Source: Oceanospirillales bacterium
GTDB taxonomy: Bacteria > Pseudomonadota > Gammaproteobacteria > Xanthomonadales > SZUA-36
Length of the DNA: 5,109 nucleotides
Direction: 5' to 3'
Assembly (NCBI GenBank): GCA_003232965.1
Contig: QIKG01000296.1
Coordinates: forward strand, 1 to 5,109
Of the stretch, positions 1-5,109 are shown in pieces. Position numbers and translations under genes: made by a program. Position 1 is the stretch's first letter. Each line of letters begins with the position of its first letter. The notes under the pieces were generated by a model. The model saw nothing but the letters and a program-made list of their open reading frames with translations, was not told where the DNA came from and did not search any database.

Positions 1-665
1 GCCTGTCGATTTATAATTATGCCCACTTACCCGAACTGTTCCGCTCCCAGCGGCTGATCAAAACCGAAGACCTGCCGAGTGCAGAAATCAAGCTGAAGAT
101 GTTTTCTGCAAGTATTCAACGTCTCGCCGCCGCCGGTTATCGCTATATCGGCATGGATCACTTTGCACTTGAAAGCGATGAGCTTTGTGTGGCCCAAGAT
201 GAGGGGACATTGCAGCGCAACTTTCAGGGTTACTCCACCATGGCGCGCTGTGATCTCATCGGCCTGGGGGTAAGCTCAATCGCTCAGGTCGGGGATTGTT
301 ATTCGCAAAACCAAAAAGTCATCACTGACTACCAGGCCGGTCTGGAAAGTGACCAATTGCCCATTGCCCGAGGCTTGGTAATGAACGACGAAGATCGCCT
401 GCGCCGCACTATAATTCAGCAGATTATGTGTCAAGATAGGGTGGATTTCAACGCGCTTTCAAAGTTCCATATTAATTTTCGCAAGTATTTTTCGATGGAG
501 CTGGAATTGCTCGAAATACAGGCCGCCGACGGGCTTATTGTGCTGACTGAGGACTACCTTGAAGTTACCCCGCAAGGGCGAGCGCTGTTGCGTTCTATCG
601 CTATGGTCTTTGATCAATACTTAAAACAAGCCGGCAACAAAGCCCGGTTTTCCAAGGTGATATAA
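1..665 (+). CDS. hemN: Oxygen-independent coproporphyrinogen III oxidase (HemN), C-terminal part
   Basis: This is the 3' part of a gene that enters from the left edge: the frame is open from base 3 (bases 1-2 finish a preceding codon) and 220 residues are visible before TAA at 663-665. HemN is a cytoplasmic radical-SAM enzyme that decarboxylates coproporphyrinogen III to protoporphyrinogen IX without oxygen, in heme synthesis. The visible part matches the C-terminal half of E. coli HemN as I recall it: LSIYNYAHLPE at the start, then GYRYIGMDHFAL, RNFQGYST, DLIGLGVSSI, GDCYSQNQK and the final FSKVI. E. coli HemN is about 457 residues, so roughly half, including the CxxxCxxC SAM cluster motif, lies outside the window. 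The ATG at base 99 is internal to the conserved domain and is not the start. Family assignment is secure; whether the missing half is intact cannot be seen. Confidence 0.95.
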   Translation, partial: LSIYNYAHLPELFRSQRLIKTEDLPSAEIKLKMFSASIQRLAAAGYRYIGMDHFALESDELCVAQDEGTLQRNFQGYSTMARCDLIGLGVSSIAQVGDCYSQNQKVITDYQAGLESDQLPIARGLVMNDEDRLRRTIIQQIMCQDRVDFNALSKFHINFRKYFSMELELLEIQAADGLIVLTEDYLEVTPQGRALLRSIAMVFDQYLKQAGNKARFSKVI

Positions 666-700
666 GCAGACCGCAAGGGCCTAAACATAAAGTCGTAGCA

Positions 701-715
701 TTAAATCAGCTTTAA
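701..715. repeat. Short AT-rich dyad upstream of the fnr promoter
   Basis: TTAAA (701-705) and TTTAA (711-715) form a perfect 5-bp inverted repeat around a TCAGC spacer. It sits just upstream of the candidate -35 box at 719, with its centre about 46 bases before the inferred transcription start. That is a position where an activator or repressor could bind. It does not match the FNR consensus TTGAT-N4-ATCAA, and an AT-rich 5-bp dyad is expected by chance fairly often, so operator function is only a possibility. It has no GC-rich stem and no T-run, so it is not a convincing hemN terminator. Confidence 0.25.
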
Positions 716-718
716 CCT

Positions 719-747
719 TTGAGCCTGAGCCGTTTGTAGCATAAAAT
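719..747 (+). promoter_or_regulatory. Candidate sigma70 promoter for the FNR-type regulator
   Basis: TTGAGC (719-724, four of six matches to TTGACA) and TAAAAT (742-747, five of six to TATAAT) are separated by 17 bases, the optimal spacing. Transcription would start near 754, leaving a leader of about 25 bases before ATG 779. It lies in the only gap between hemN and the regulator, so the regulator can probably be transcribed independently of hemN. No convincing terminator is seen after hemN, so read-through is also possible. The call rests on consensus matching only. Confidence 0.5.
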
Positions 748-778
748 AAACGCTAGTCAGCGATTAAAGCATTCATCT

Positions 779-1540
779 ATGGTAGATCAGCAACTAGTAA
801 CTAAAGGAACAACCGGCAAGCTACGGCGCCCCAAGCTTACTCCTGTGTCACAGGTTGCTTGCACCAAGTGCGGCCTCAGCAGGCTGTGCTTGCCTGCTAC
901 CATGGATTCTCCCCAGCTTAAAACCTTTGAAAAAATCGTCCATAAAACCCGGCCACTACAAAACGGCGACCACTTATTCCGGGTAGCCGATGATTTTACC
1001 GATATATACGCTGTCCGCTCCGGTTGTTTCAAGACATATGTAGTAGATGCGGCCGGCCGTGAACAGGTGTTAGGTTTTCATCTCGCCGGCGAACTGCTCG
1101 GGCTGGATGCGATTTATCAAAGCGTTCATGTAAGCAATGCCACCGCACTGGGAACCAGCAGCGTATGCAAGCTGCAATATGATGAGGTTACTACGCTATC
1201 TCAGCAAATGCCTGAATTACAAAACCATATGTTTCACCTGCTGAGCCGACGAATTTCGGATCTCTCCGCGGCCGCGGCTGATCACACCGCCGATGAGCGC
1301 ATGGCTGCGTTTTTACTGAGTCTGGCATCTCGCTTTAAGGCCCGGGGTTATTCCTCCAAAGAATTCAATCTGGCTATGTCGCGAAGCGATATCGCCAATT
1401 ACCTGCGCTTGGCAACAGAAACTGTTAGCCGAGTGCTCGCCCGTTTCCAGAAAAAAGGTCTGATTAAAGTAGACCGCAAACTTGTACAGTTGTTAGATAA
1501 AGACGCATTATGTAAAGCCGCCGGGACCGCTGCCTGGTAA
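779..1540 (+). CDS. fnr: FNR/Anr-family oxygen-sensing transcriptional regulator
   Basis: A complete 253-residue CRP/FNR-superfamily regulator. Such proteins carry an oxygen-labile [4Fe-4S] cluster; without oxygen they dimerise and bind TTGAT-N4-ATCAA sites to switch on anaerobic genes. Cysteines C28, C31 and C37 (CTKCGLSRLC) match the CX2CX5C spacing of E. coli FNR C20/C23/C29, and C130 (SSVCKL) matches C122. C83 is an extra cysteine. The cyclic-nucleotide-like beta-roll covers about residues 50-140 (IYAVRSG, GFHLAGELLGLDAI), followed by the dimer helix (about 145-175) and the helix-turn-helix (MSRSDIANYLRLATETVSR). E214, S217 and R218 correspond to the DNA-contacting ExxSR residues of FNR. 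ATG 779 is the only usable start: an in-frame TAG lies at 737-739 with no start codon between. No clear Shine-Dalgarno is seen, so translation may be weak. The N-terminal extension before the first cysteine is a little longer than in E. coli FNR. The adjacent hemN fits, being a classic Anr/FNR-linked gene. Confidence 0.96.
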   Translation: MVDQQLVTKGTTGKLRRPKLTPVSQVACTKCGLSRLCLPATMDSPQLKTFEKIVHKTRPLQNGDHLFRVADDFTDIYAVRSGCFKTYVVDAAGREQVLGFHLAGELLGLDAIYQSVHVSNATALGTSSVCKLQYDEVTTLSQQMPELQNHMFHLLSRRISDLSAAAADHTADERMAAFLLSLASRFKARGYSSKEFNLAMSRSDIANYLRLATETVSRVLARFQKKGLIKVDRKLVQLLDKDALCKAAGTAAW

Positions 1541-1564
1541 ATCCGGGATAGCCGTAAAATGAAA

Positions 1565-1592
1565 TTGTTACCGGTGTTACTATCAACATAAT
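1565..1592 (+). promoter_or_regulatory. Candidate promoter for the flavoprotein-OFOR operon, with FNR-like half-site
   Basis: TTGTTA (1565-1570, four of six to TTGACA) and CATAAT (1587-1592, five of six to TATAAT) are 16 bases apart. The start would fall near 1599, giving a leader of about 40 bases. ATCAA at 1582-1586, directly before the -10 box, equals one half of the FNR consensus, but the partner half is absent (GGTGT where TTGAT is expected). GTTAC occurs twice, at 1567-1571 and 1576-1580, nine bases apart. A second -10-like TAAAAT at 1555-1560 lacks a good -35. Control by the neighbouring FNR-type protein is inference only; a half-site between -35 and -10 would suit repression better than activation. 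Confidence 0.35.
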
Positions 1593-1598
1593 AATAGA

Positions 1599-1612
1599 CT
1601 CCCAATAGGGAG
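1599..1612 (+). other. Small GC-rich hairpin in the 5' leader
   Basis: CTCCC (1599-1603) and GGGAG (1608-1612) form a perfect 5-bp stem closed by an AATA loop. It would lie at or near the 5' end of the transcript from the candidate promoter, 27 bases before the start codon. No T-run follows, so it is not a terminator. It could stabilise the 5' end of the mRNA or mask the purine-rich stretch GGGAGAGAATAAGAGAA that begins within it. The stem is short and its function is unproven. Confidence 0.35.
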
Positions 1613-1630
1613 AGAATAAGAGAATTTTAC

Positions 1631-1634
1631 GGGG
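1631..1634 (+). promoter_or_regulatory. Ribosome binding site of the flavoprotein gene
   Basis: GGGG lies five bases before ATG 1640 and is the only Shine-Dalgarno-like element at usable distance. The match is partial (no full AGGAGG). The start is fixed anyway, because in-frame TAG at 1595-1597 is followed by no start codon until 1640. Confidence 0.45.
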
Positions 1635-1639
1635 CTTTT

Positions 1640-3418
1640 ATGAAAAAAACCGATATCAGCAACCCCGACAACCCCGACTACTTTCATAAAGTAGTCGATT
1701 GTCAGTGGGCCTGTCCCGCACACACCGATGTTCCCGAATATATTCGGATGATTTCTCAGGGACGCTATGCCGATGCCTATATGGTTAATCGTCACAGCAA
1801 TGTATTTCCTGGAATTCTCGGCCGGGTGTGTGACCGCCCTTGCGAGCCGGCGTGCCGGCGTGGCCGGGTGGAAGAAAAGCCGGTTGCAATATGTCGCTTA
1901 AAACGCGTAGCCGCTGATCACAAAGGTGATATTCTCGATCGTCTACCAAACATTCCTGCTGAAAAAAATGGTTACAAAATTGCTCTGGTCGGTGCCGGCT
2001 GCGCATCACTAGCCGTGGTTAACGACCTGATGCCTTTGGGTTATGAATGCACCATTTTCGAATCTCAGGATGTTCCCGGCGGACTAATGCGTTACAACAT
2101 CCCTTCGTTCCGCTTGCCTATTGAAATATTGAATGAAGAAATCGACAACATCATAAATATGGGTGTTGACCTGCGTTTAAATACCCCCGTTGATAGCCTG
2201 AGTGCCTTATTGAACGAGGGTTATGATGCAGTCTTTGTCGGTACCGGCGCGCCTCAAGGTAAAGATCTGGTGCTGCCCGGCAGAGAAACTGATGAAAACC
2301 TACATATTGGTATCGACTGGCTAAAATCCGTAGCCTTTGAGCATATCGAAAGCATTGGCGAACGAGTTTTGATTATCGGGGTTGGCAATACAGCCATGGA
2401 TTGCTGTCGCACCTCTCTGCGCCTCGGGGCCAAAGAGGTCAAGGTGATGGCGCGTAAGCCGCGCGAATTCTTTAAGGCTTCTGCCTGGGAGCTGGAAGAT
2501 GCCGAAGAAGAAAATGTCGAAATTGTAATCAATCATTCACCCCGCGAGTTCGTCATTGAAAACGGCAAGCTTACCGGCATGATTTTTGACCTGATGGAAT
2601 ACGAAGTTGATAATAACGGCCGTATTACCAAATCCACAACCAACGGTGAAGTGATGATTCCCTGTGATGATGTCATCCTTGCCATCGGGCAGGAAAACGC
2701 CTTCCCCTGGATTGATGAAGCCGCCGGAATTAAATTTAATAAGTGGGACGAGCCGGAGGTAGATGAAACCACCTTCCAGTCAAATGTTAACGGAGTATTT
2801 TTTGGCGGAGATGCCGCATTTGGCCCGAAAAACATCATCTGGGCGGTCGAGCACGGCCATCAGGTCGCTATTTCCATCCATCAGTATTGTCAAAAACTAC
2901 CACTGACCGACCGACTGCCGGATTTGGTCAACCTCACCAGCCAAAAAATGGGCATGCACGAGTGGAGCTTCCCTAACGAGTTCAATCCTGCACATCGCTC
3001 GCAAATGCGTCATGTAGATTTGGTCAATCGCTTCAAAGACCTCGACACTGAAGTGGAGTTAGGCTTTGATGCCGAACAAATGGCAACCGAGGTTGAACGC
3101 TGTTTGAATTGTGATGTGCAAACCGTGTTTACCGACGACCTGTGTATTGAGTGCGATGCCTGTGTGGATATATGCCCTACCAACTGCATTACTTTCACCG
3201 ATTTGGCTGAAACTGAAGACCAGTTACGCGACCAACTGAAGGCCCCGGCGGATAACCACGAACAGGATTTGTATGTTTCCGGGCCATTAGTGCAAACCCA
3301 GCGGGTGATGGTCAAAGATGAAAACCTATGTCTTCACTGCAGTCTGTGTGCTGAACGCTGCCCGACCGCTGCCTGGGATATGCAAAAATCCCTGCTTACC
3401 CACCCTCACGCCCAATAA
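1640..3418 (+). CDS. GltD/NfnL-like FAD- and NAD(P)-binding oxidoreductase with C-terminal double [4Fe-4S] domain
   Basis: A complete 592-residue cytoplasmic flavoprotein that probably moves electrons between NAD(P)(H) and ferredoxin-level centres of the 2-oxoacid oxidoreductase encoded next. Residues 1-95 are the Fe-S domain found in GltD and dihydropyrimidine dehydrogenase: C21, C25, then GRVCDRPCEPAC with C64, C68 and C72. Residues 112-160 form the FAD Rossmann fold (VGAGCASLA at 117-125, E141 ending strand 2, then GGLMRYNIPSFRLP). Residues 243-275 bind NAD(P), with IGVGNTAMD at 246-254 and arginines in MARKPR. The FAD-closing motif FFGGD ends at D391. The C terminus has CLNC (C488, C491) and two CxxCxxCxxxCP motifs: C502/C505/C508/C512 and C564/C567/C570/C574. 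Stop-to-start distance to the following gene is 12 bases, so they form an operon. GltD annotation would mislead: no GltB large subunit is adjacent and GltD has no such C-terminal ferredoxin domain. Family and domains are secure; partner and direction are inferred. Confidence 0.9.
   Translation: MKKTDISNPDNPDYFHKVVDCQWACPAHTDVPEYIRMISQGRYADAYMVNRHSNVFPGILGRVCDRPCEPACRRGRVEEKPVAICRLKRVAADHKGDILDRLPNIPAEKNGYKIALVGAGCASLAVVNDLMPLGYECTIFESQDVPGGLMRYNIPSFRLPIEILNEEIDNIINMGVDLRLNTPVDSLSALLNEGYDAVFVGTGAPQGKDLVLPGRETDENLHIGIDWLKSVAFEHIESIGERVLIIGVGNTAMDCCRTSLRLGAKEVKVMARKPREFFKASAWELEDAEEENVEIVINHSPREFVIENGKLTGMIFDLMEYEVDNNGRITKSTTNGEVMIPCDDVILAIGQENAFPWIDEAAGIKFNKWDEPEVDETTFQSNVNGVFFGGDAAFGPKNIIWAVEHGHQVAISIHQYCQKLPLTDRLPDLVNLTSQKMGMHEWSFPNEFNPAHRSQMRHVDLVNRFKDLDTEVELGFDAEQMATEVERCLNCDVQTVFTDDLCIECDACVDICPTNCITFTDLAETEDQLRDQLKAPADNHEQDLYVSGPLVQTQRVMVKDENLCLHCSLCAERCPTAAWDMQKSLLTHPHAQ
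1661..1678 (+). repeat. 9-bp tandem duplication in the flavoprotein gene
   Basis: AACCCCGAC occurs twice back to back (1661-1669 and 1670-1678), encoding Asn-Pro-Asp twice at residues 8-13. The identical codon choice in both copies suggests a recent 3-codon slippage duplication in the flexible N-terminal tail. The second copy overlaps the left arm of the adjacent inverted repeat. Confidence 0.8.
1675..1697. repeat. Perfect 10-bp inverted repeat inside the start of the flavoprotein gene
   Basis: CGACTACTTT (1675-1684) is followed by a CAT loop and then by its exact reverse complement (1688-1697). The dyad lies 36-58 bases into the coding region, across codons 12-20 (PDYFHKVVD). In RNA it would form a tight stem-loop shortly after the ribosome has left the start site. 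As DNA it could be an operator-like palindrome. The encoded residues lead into the first Fe-S cysteine (C21), so protein constraint may explain part of the sequence. The repeat is directly visible; a role is not. Confidence 0.7.
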
Positions 3419-3430
3419 CGAGAACTAACC

Positions 3431-5109
3431 ATGCCAGACACCCATAGCCGGGCAAATGACTTTGTATTAAAAATCGGCACCGTAAACGGCACCGGTTCCG
3501 CCAGTGCCAACGGTTTGCTGATGAAAGCAATTTTCCGCTCCGGGGTTCCCGTCAGTGGCAAAAACCTGTTTCCTTCAAATATTCAGGGCATGCCTACATG
3601 GTATGAAATCCGCGCCAACGGACAGGGCTGGTGCGGTCGTTCCGAGCGGGTTGATTTAATGGTGGCGATGAACGCCCAAACCTACCAAAAAGATTTAGCC
3701 ATAGTAAGCCCGGGGGGGTATCTGCTTTACGACAGCACCTGGCCCCGTGATAAAAGCATGCAGCGTGATGACATCACCACCGTAGGCATCCCTTTCGCAC
3801 AGCTGGTCAACGAGCACTTTGCTAACGCCCGCATCCGCATTCTGATGAAAAACATCGCCTATGTTGGTGCGGTTTGTGCCTTTCTAAACATTAATCTGGA
3901 TATTGTAAAAACCCTGCTGGAAGAGATTTTTGCTAGCAAACCAAAACTGGTAGGCGGTAACCTGGAGGCAATAAACCTGGGTTACAACTATGTTCGCGAA
4001 CACTTTGCTTACCCGCTTGAATTCCGTATCGAAGCCTCTGAAAAGCTCGGCAATTCAATTATGGTTGATGGCAACACCGCCGCCGGACTGGGTTGTGTGT
4101 ATGCCGGGGCAACGGTTGGCGCCTGGTATCCAATTACCCCATCTACCGGGGTGATGGATAGCTTCAAAACCTTCTGCCAGCAATTTCGCATCACCGAGGA
4201 TGGCAAAAATCGCTTTATTATTATTCAGGCAGAAGACGAACTGGCAGCAGCCGGCATGGCCATCAGCGCAAATTGGGCGGGTGCAAGGGCGTTTACACCA
4301 ACATCGGGTCCGGGCATTTCCCTGATGAGTGAGTTTATCGGTCTGGCGTATTATGCTGAAATTCCGTGTGTGTTTATTAATGTTCAGCGCACTGGGCCTT
4401 CCACTGGCATGCCAACCCGCACCCAACAGTGTGACCTAATGTTATGCGCGTTTGCCTCCCACGGCGATACCCGCCACCCGTTCCTGTTACCGAAAGACCC
4501 GAACGAGTGCTTTCACATGTCCATTCAGTCTTTTGATCTGGCTGAACGCTTACAAACCCCGGTATTTATGCTTAGCGATCTGGATATTGGCATGAATGAC
4601 TGGATGGTTGATGAAATTTCATTCGATGACAACTATATACCCGATCGCGGCAAAGTTTTGAGTGATGAGGACCTCGAAAAAGTAGAAAATTTTTACCGCT
4701 TCGATGATGTTGATGGCGACGGCATACCTTATCGCACCTACCCCGGTAGCAGCAAGAAAGGCGTTTATTTTGTGCGCGGATCCGGACATAACCGCTTTGG
4801 TGGCTATACCGAAGATAGCAATGAGTATCAGGAGGTTGTAGACCGTTTATTGGTAAAGTGGGATACCGCAAAAACCTTAATGCCGGCACCGGTATTACAA
4901 AAGGCCCGTGAAGATACCCGCATCGGGCTGATTGCTTACGGTAGCACCGACCTTTCCGCGCGCGAGGCTATTGCCTTGTTGGCAGAAGAAGGAATAGCGA
5001 TTAACTATCTGCGCTTACGTGCCTTTCCTTTCAACCAAGATCTAACCGAATTCCTCGACAACCACGATAGCGTTATGGTGGTCGAGCAAAACCGCGATGG
5101 GCAAATGCG
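3431..5109 (+). CDS. korA: 2-oxoacid:ferredoxin oxidoreductase, fused gamma-alpha subunit (KorA-like), 3' end outside window
   Basis: The frame is open from ATG 3431 to the window edge: 559 full residues plus two bases of the next codon. The enzyme family oxidatively decarboxylates 2-oxoacids to acyl-CoA and CO2, reducing ferredoxin, or runs in reverse. Residues about 12-195 are the gamma domain (IGTVNGTGSASANGLLMKAI near the start). The alpha (pyrimidine-binding) domain begins near G207 (GNSIMVDGNTAAGLG), with YPITPST at 233-239, QAEDELAAAGMA from 266, TSGPG at 291-295 and QRTGPSTGMPT at 319-329. These are hallmark motifs of this family. DGDGIPYRTYPG starts at 428, and the C-terminal domain shows AYGST, LRLRAFPF and VVEQNRDGQM. 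Relatives are a little over 600 residues, so some 50-70 are missing. The TPP- and cluster-binding beta subunit must be encoded elsewhere, probably next. The gamma-alpha fusion favours 2-oxoglutarate over pyruvate as substrate, but this is inference. A weak CGAGA precedes the start, and the 12-base gap from the flavoprotein gene supports co-transcription. Confidence 0.92.
   Translation, partial: MPDTHSRANDFVLKIGTVNGTGSASANGLLMKAIFRSGVPVSGKNLFPSNIQGMPTWYEIRANGQGWCGRSERVDLMVAMNAQTYQKDLAIVSPGGYLLYDSTWPRDKSMQRDDITTVGIPFAQLVNEHFANARIRILMKNIAYVGAVCAFLNINLDIVKTLLEEIFASKPKLVGGNLEAINLGYNYVREHFAYPLEFRIEASEKLGNSIMVDGNTAAGLGCVYAGATVGAWYPITPSTGVMDSFKTFCQQFRITEDGKNRFIIIQAEDELAAAGMAISANWAGARAFTPTSGPGISLMSEFIGLAYYAEIPCVFINVQRTGPSTGMPTRTQQCDLMLCAFASHGDTRHPFLLPKDPNECFHMSIQSFDLAERLQTPVFMLSDLDIGMNDWMVDEISFDDNYIPDRGKVLSDEDLEKVENFYRFDDVDGDGIPYRTYPGSSKKGVYFVRGSGHNRFGGYTEDSNEYQEVVDRLLVKWDTAKTLMPAPVLQKAREDTRIGLIAYGSTDLSAREAIALLAEEGIAINYLRLRAFPFNQDLTEFLDNHDSVMVVEQNRDGQM

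Noticed and set aside
99..665. A separate 188-residue gene starting at ATG 99
   Set aside because: Conserved HemN sequence continues in frame upstream to the window edge, so the ATG is internal.
666..778. Rho-independent terminator after hemN
   Set aside because: No GC-rich stem followed by a T-run is present; the CGCT/AGCG 4-bp stem near 751 is too short.
1266..1277. Palindrome CCGCGGCCGCGG in the fnr gene
   Set aside because: It encodes an alanine-rich run between the dimer helix and the following segment; GC-rich alanine codons explain it.
1565..1586. Full FNR box made of TTGTT (1565-1569) and ATCAA (1582-1586)
   Set aside because: The halves are 12 bases apart rather than four, which does not fit FNR dimer binding.
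1846..1861. 8-bp tandem repeat GCCGGCGT
   Set aside because: It falls on the conserved EPACRRGRV cluster motif, so it is explained by protein coding and arginine/alanine codons.
1640..3418. Glutamate synthase small subunit (gltD)
   Set aside because: The C-terminal double ferredoxin domain, the OFOR neighbour and the absence of gltB argue for an OFOR-linked flavoprotein instead.
4700..4750. EF-hand-like DVDGDGI in the KorA-like protein (residues 426-432)
   Set aside because: It lacks the glutamate at loop position 12, and DGDGIPYRT-PG is, as I recall it, an ordinary conserved segment of this OFOR family.
4009..4889. Reverse-strand open frames opposite the KorA-like gene (4009-4206, 4055-4426, 4572-4889)
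   Set aside because: They lie antisense to a clearly conserved coding frame and show no recognisable domains; the same holds for the other minus-strand frames in the window.

Overview
The window reads as chromosomal DNA of a gammaproteobacterium. The HemN and FNR/Anr products are typical of that class. The tandem hemN-anr order is familiar from Pseudomonas and relatives, and a marine or Cellvibrio-like lineage is my best guess, not proven. All four genes lie on the + strand, coding density is high, and I see no mobile element, tRNA, rRNA or CRISPR array.

Layout: (1) positions 1-665 hold the 3' end of hemN, the oxygen-independent coproporphyrinogen III dehydrogenase; its radical-SAM half lies upstream of the window. 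(2) A 113-base gap (666-778) carries a plausible sigma70 promoter and a small AT-rich dyad. (3) 779-1540 is a complete FNR/Anr-type oxygen-sensing regulator with all four expected cluster cysteines. (4) A 99-base gap (1541-1639) has a second candidate promoter with an FNR-like half-site in its spacer, and a small leader hairpin. (5) 1640-3418 is a 592-residue GltD/NfnL-like FAD/NAD(P) oxidoreductase with an N-terminal Fe-S domain and a C-terminal double [4Fe-4S] ferredoxin domain. (6) Twelve bases later, at 3431, begins a 2-oxoacid:ferredoxin oxidoreductase subunit with gamma and alpha domains fused. It is open to the window end at 5109; the TPP-binding beta subunit is expected just downstream.

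How they fit together: the locus pairs low-oxygen heme synthesis, an oxygen sensor and an oxygen-sensitive-type 2-oxoacid oxidoreductase with its own flavin/Fe-S electron-transfer partner. A reasonable model is that the 592-residue protein passes electrons between NAD(P)(H) and the ferredoxin-level centres of the 2-oxoacid (probably 2-oxoglutarate) oxidoreductase. This would give an alternative to 2-oxoglutarate dehydrogenase under low oxygen, or a reductive carboxylation route. Direction, cofactor and substrate cannot be read from sequence alone.

The most distinctive non-coding-type signal is a perfect 10-bp inverted repeat with a 3-base loop in codons 12-20 of the flavoprotein gene. It overlaps a 9-bp tandem duplication.
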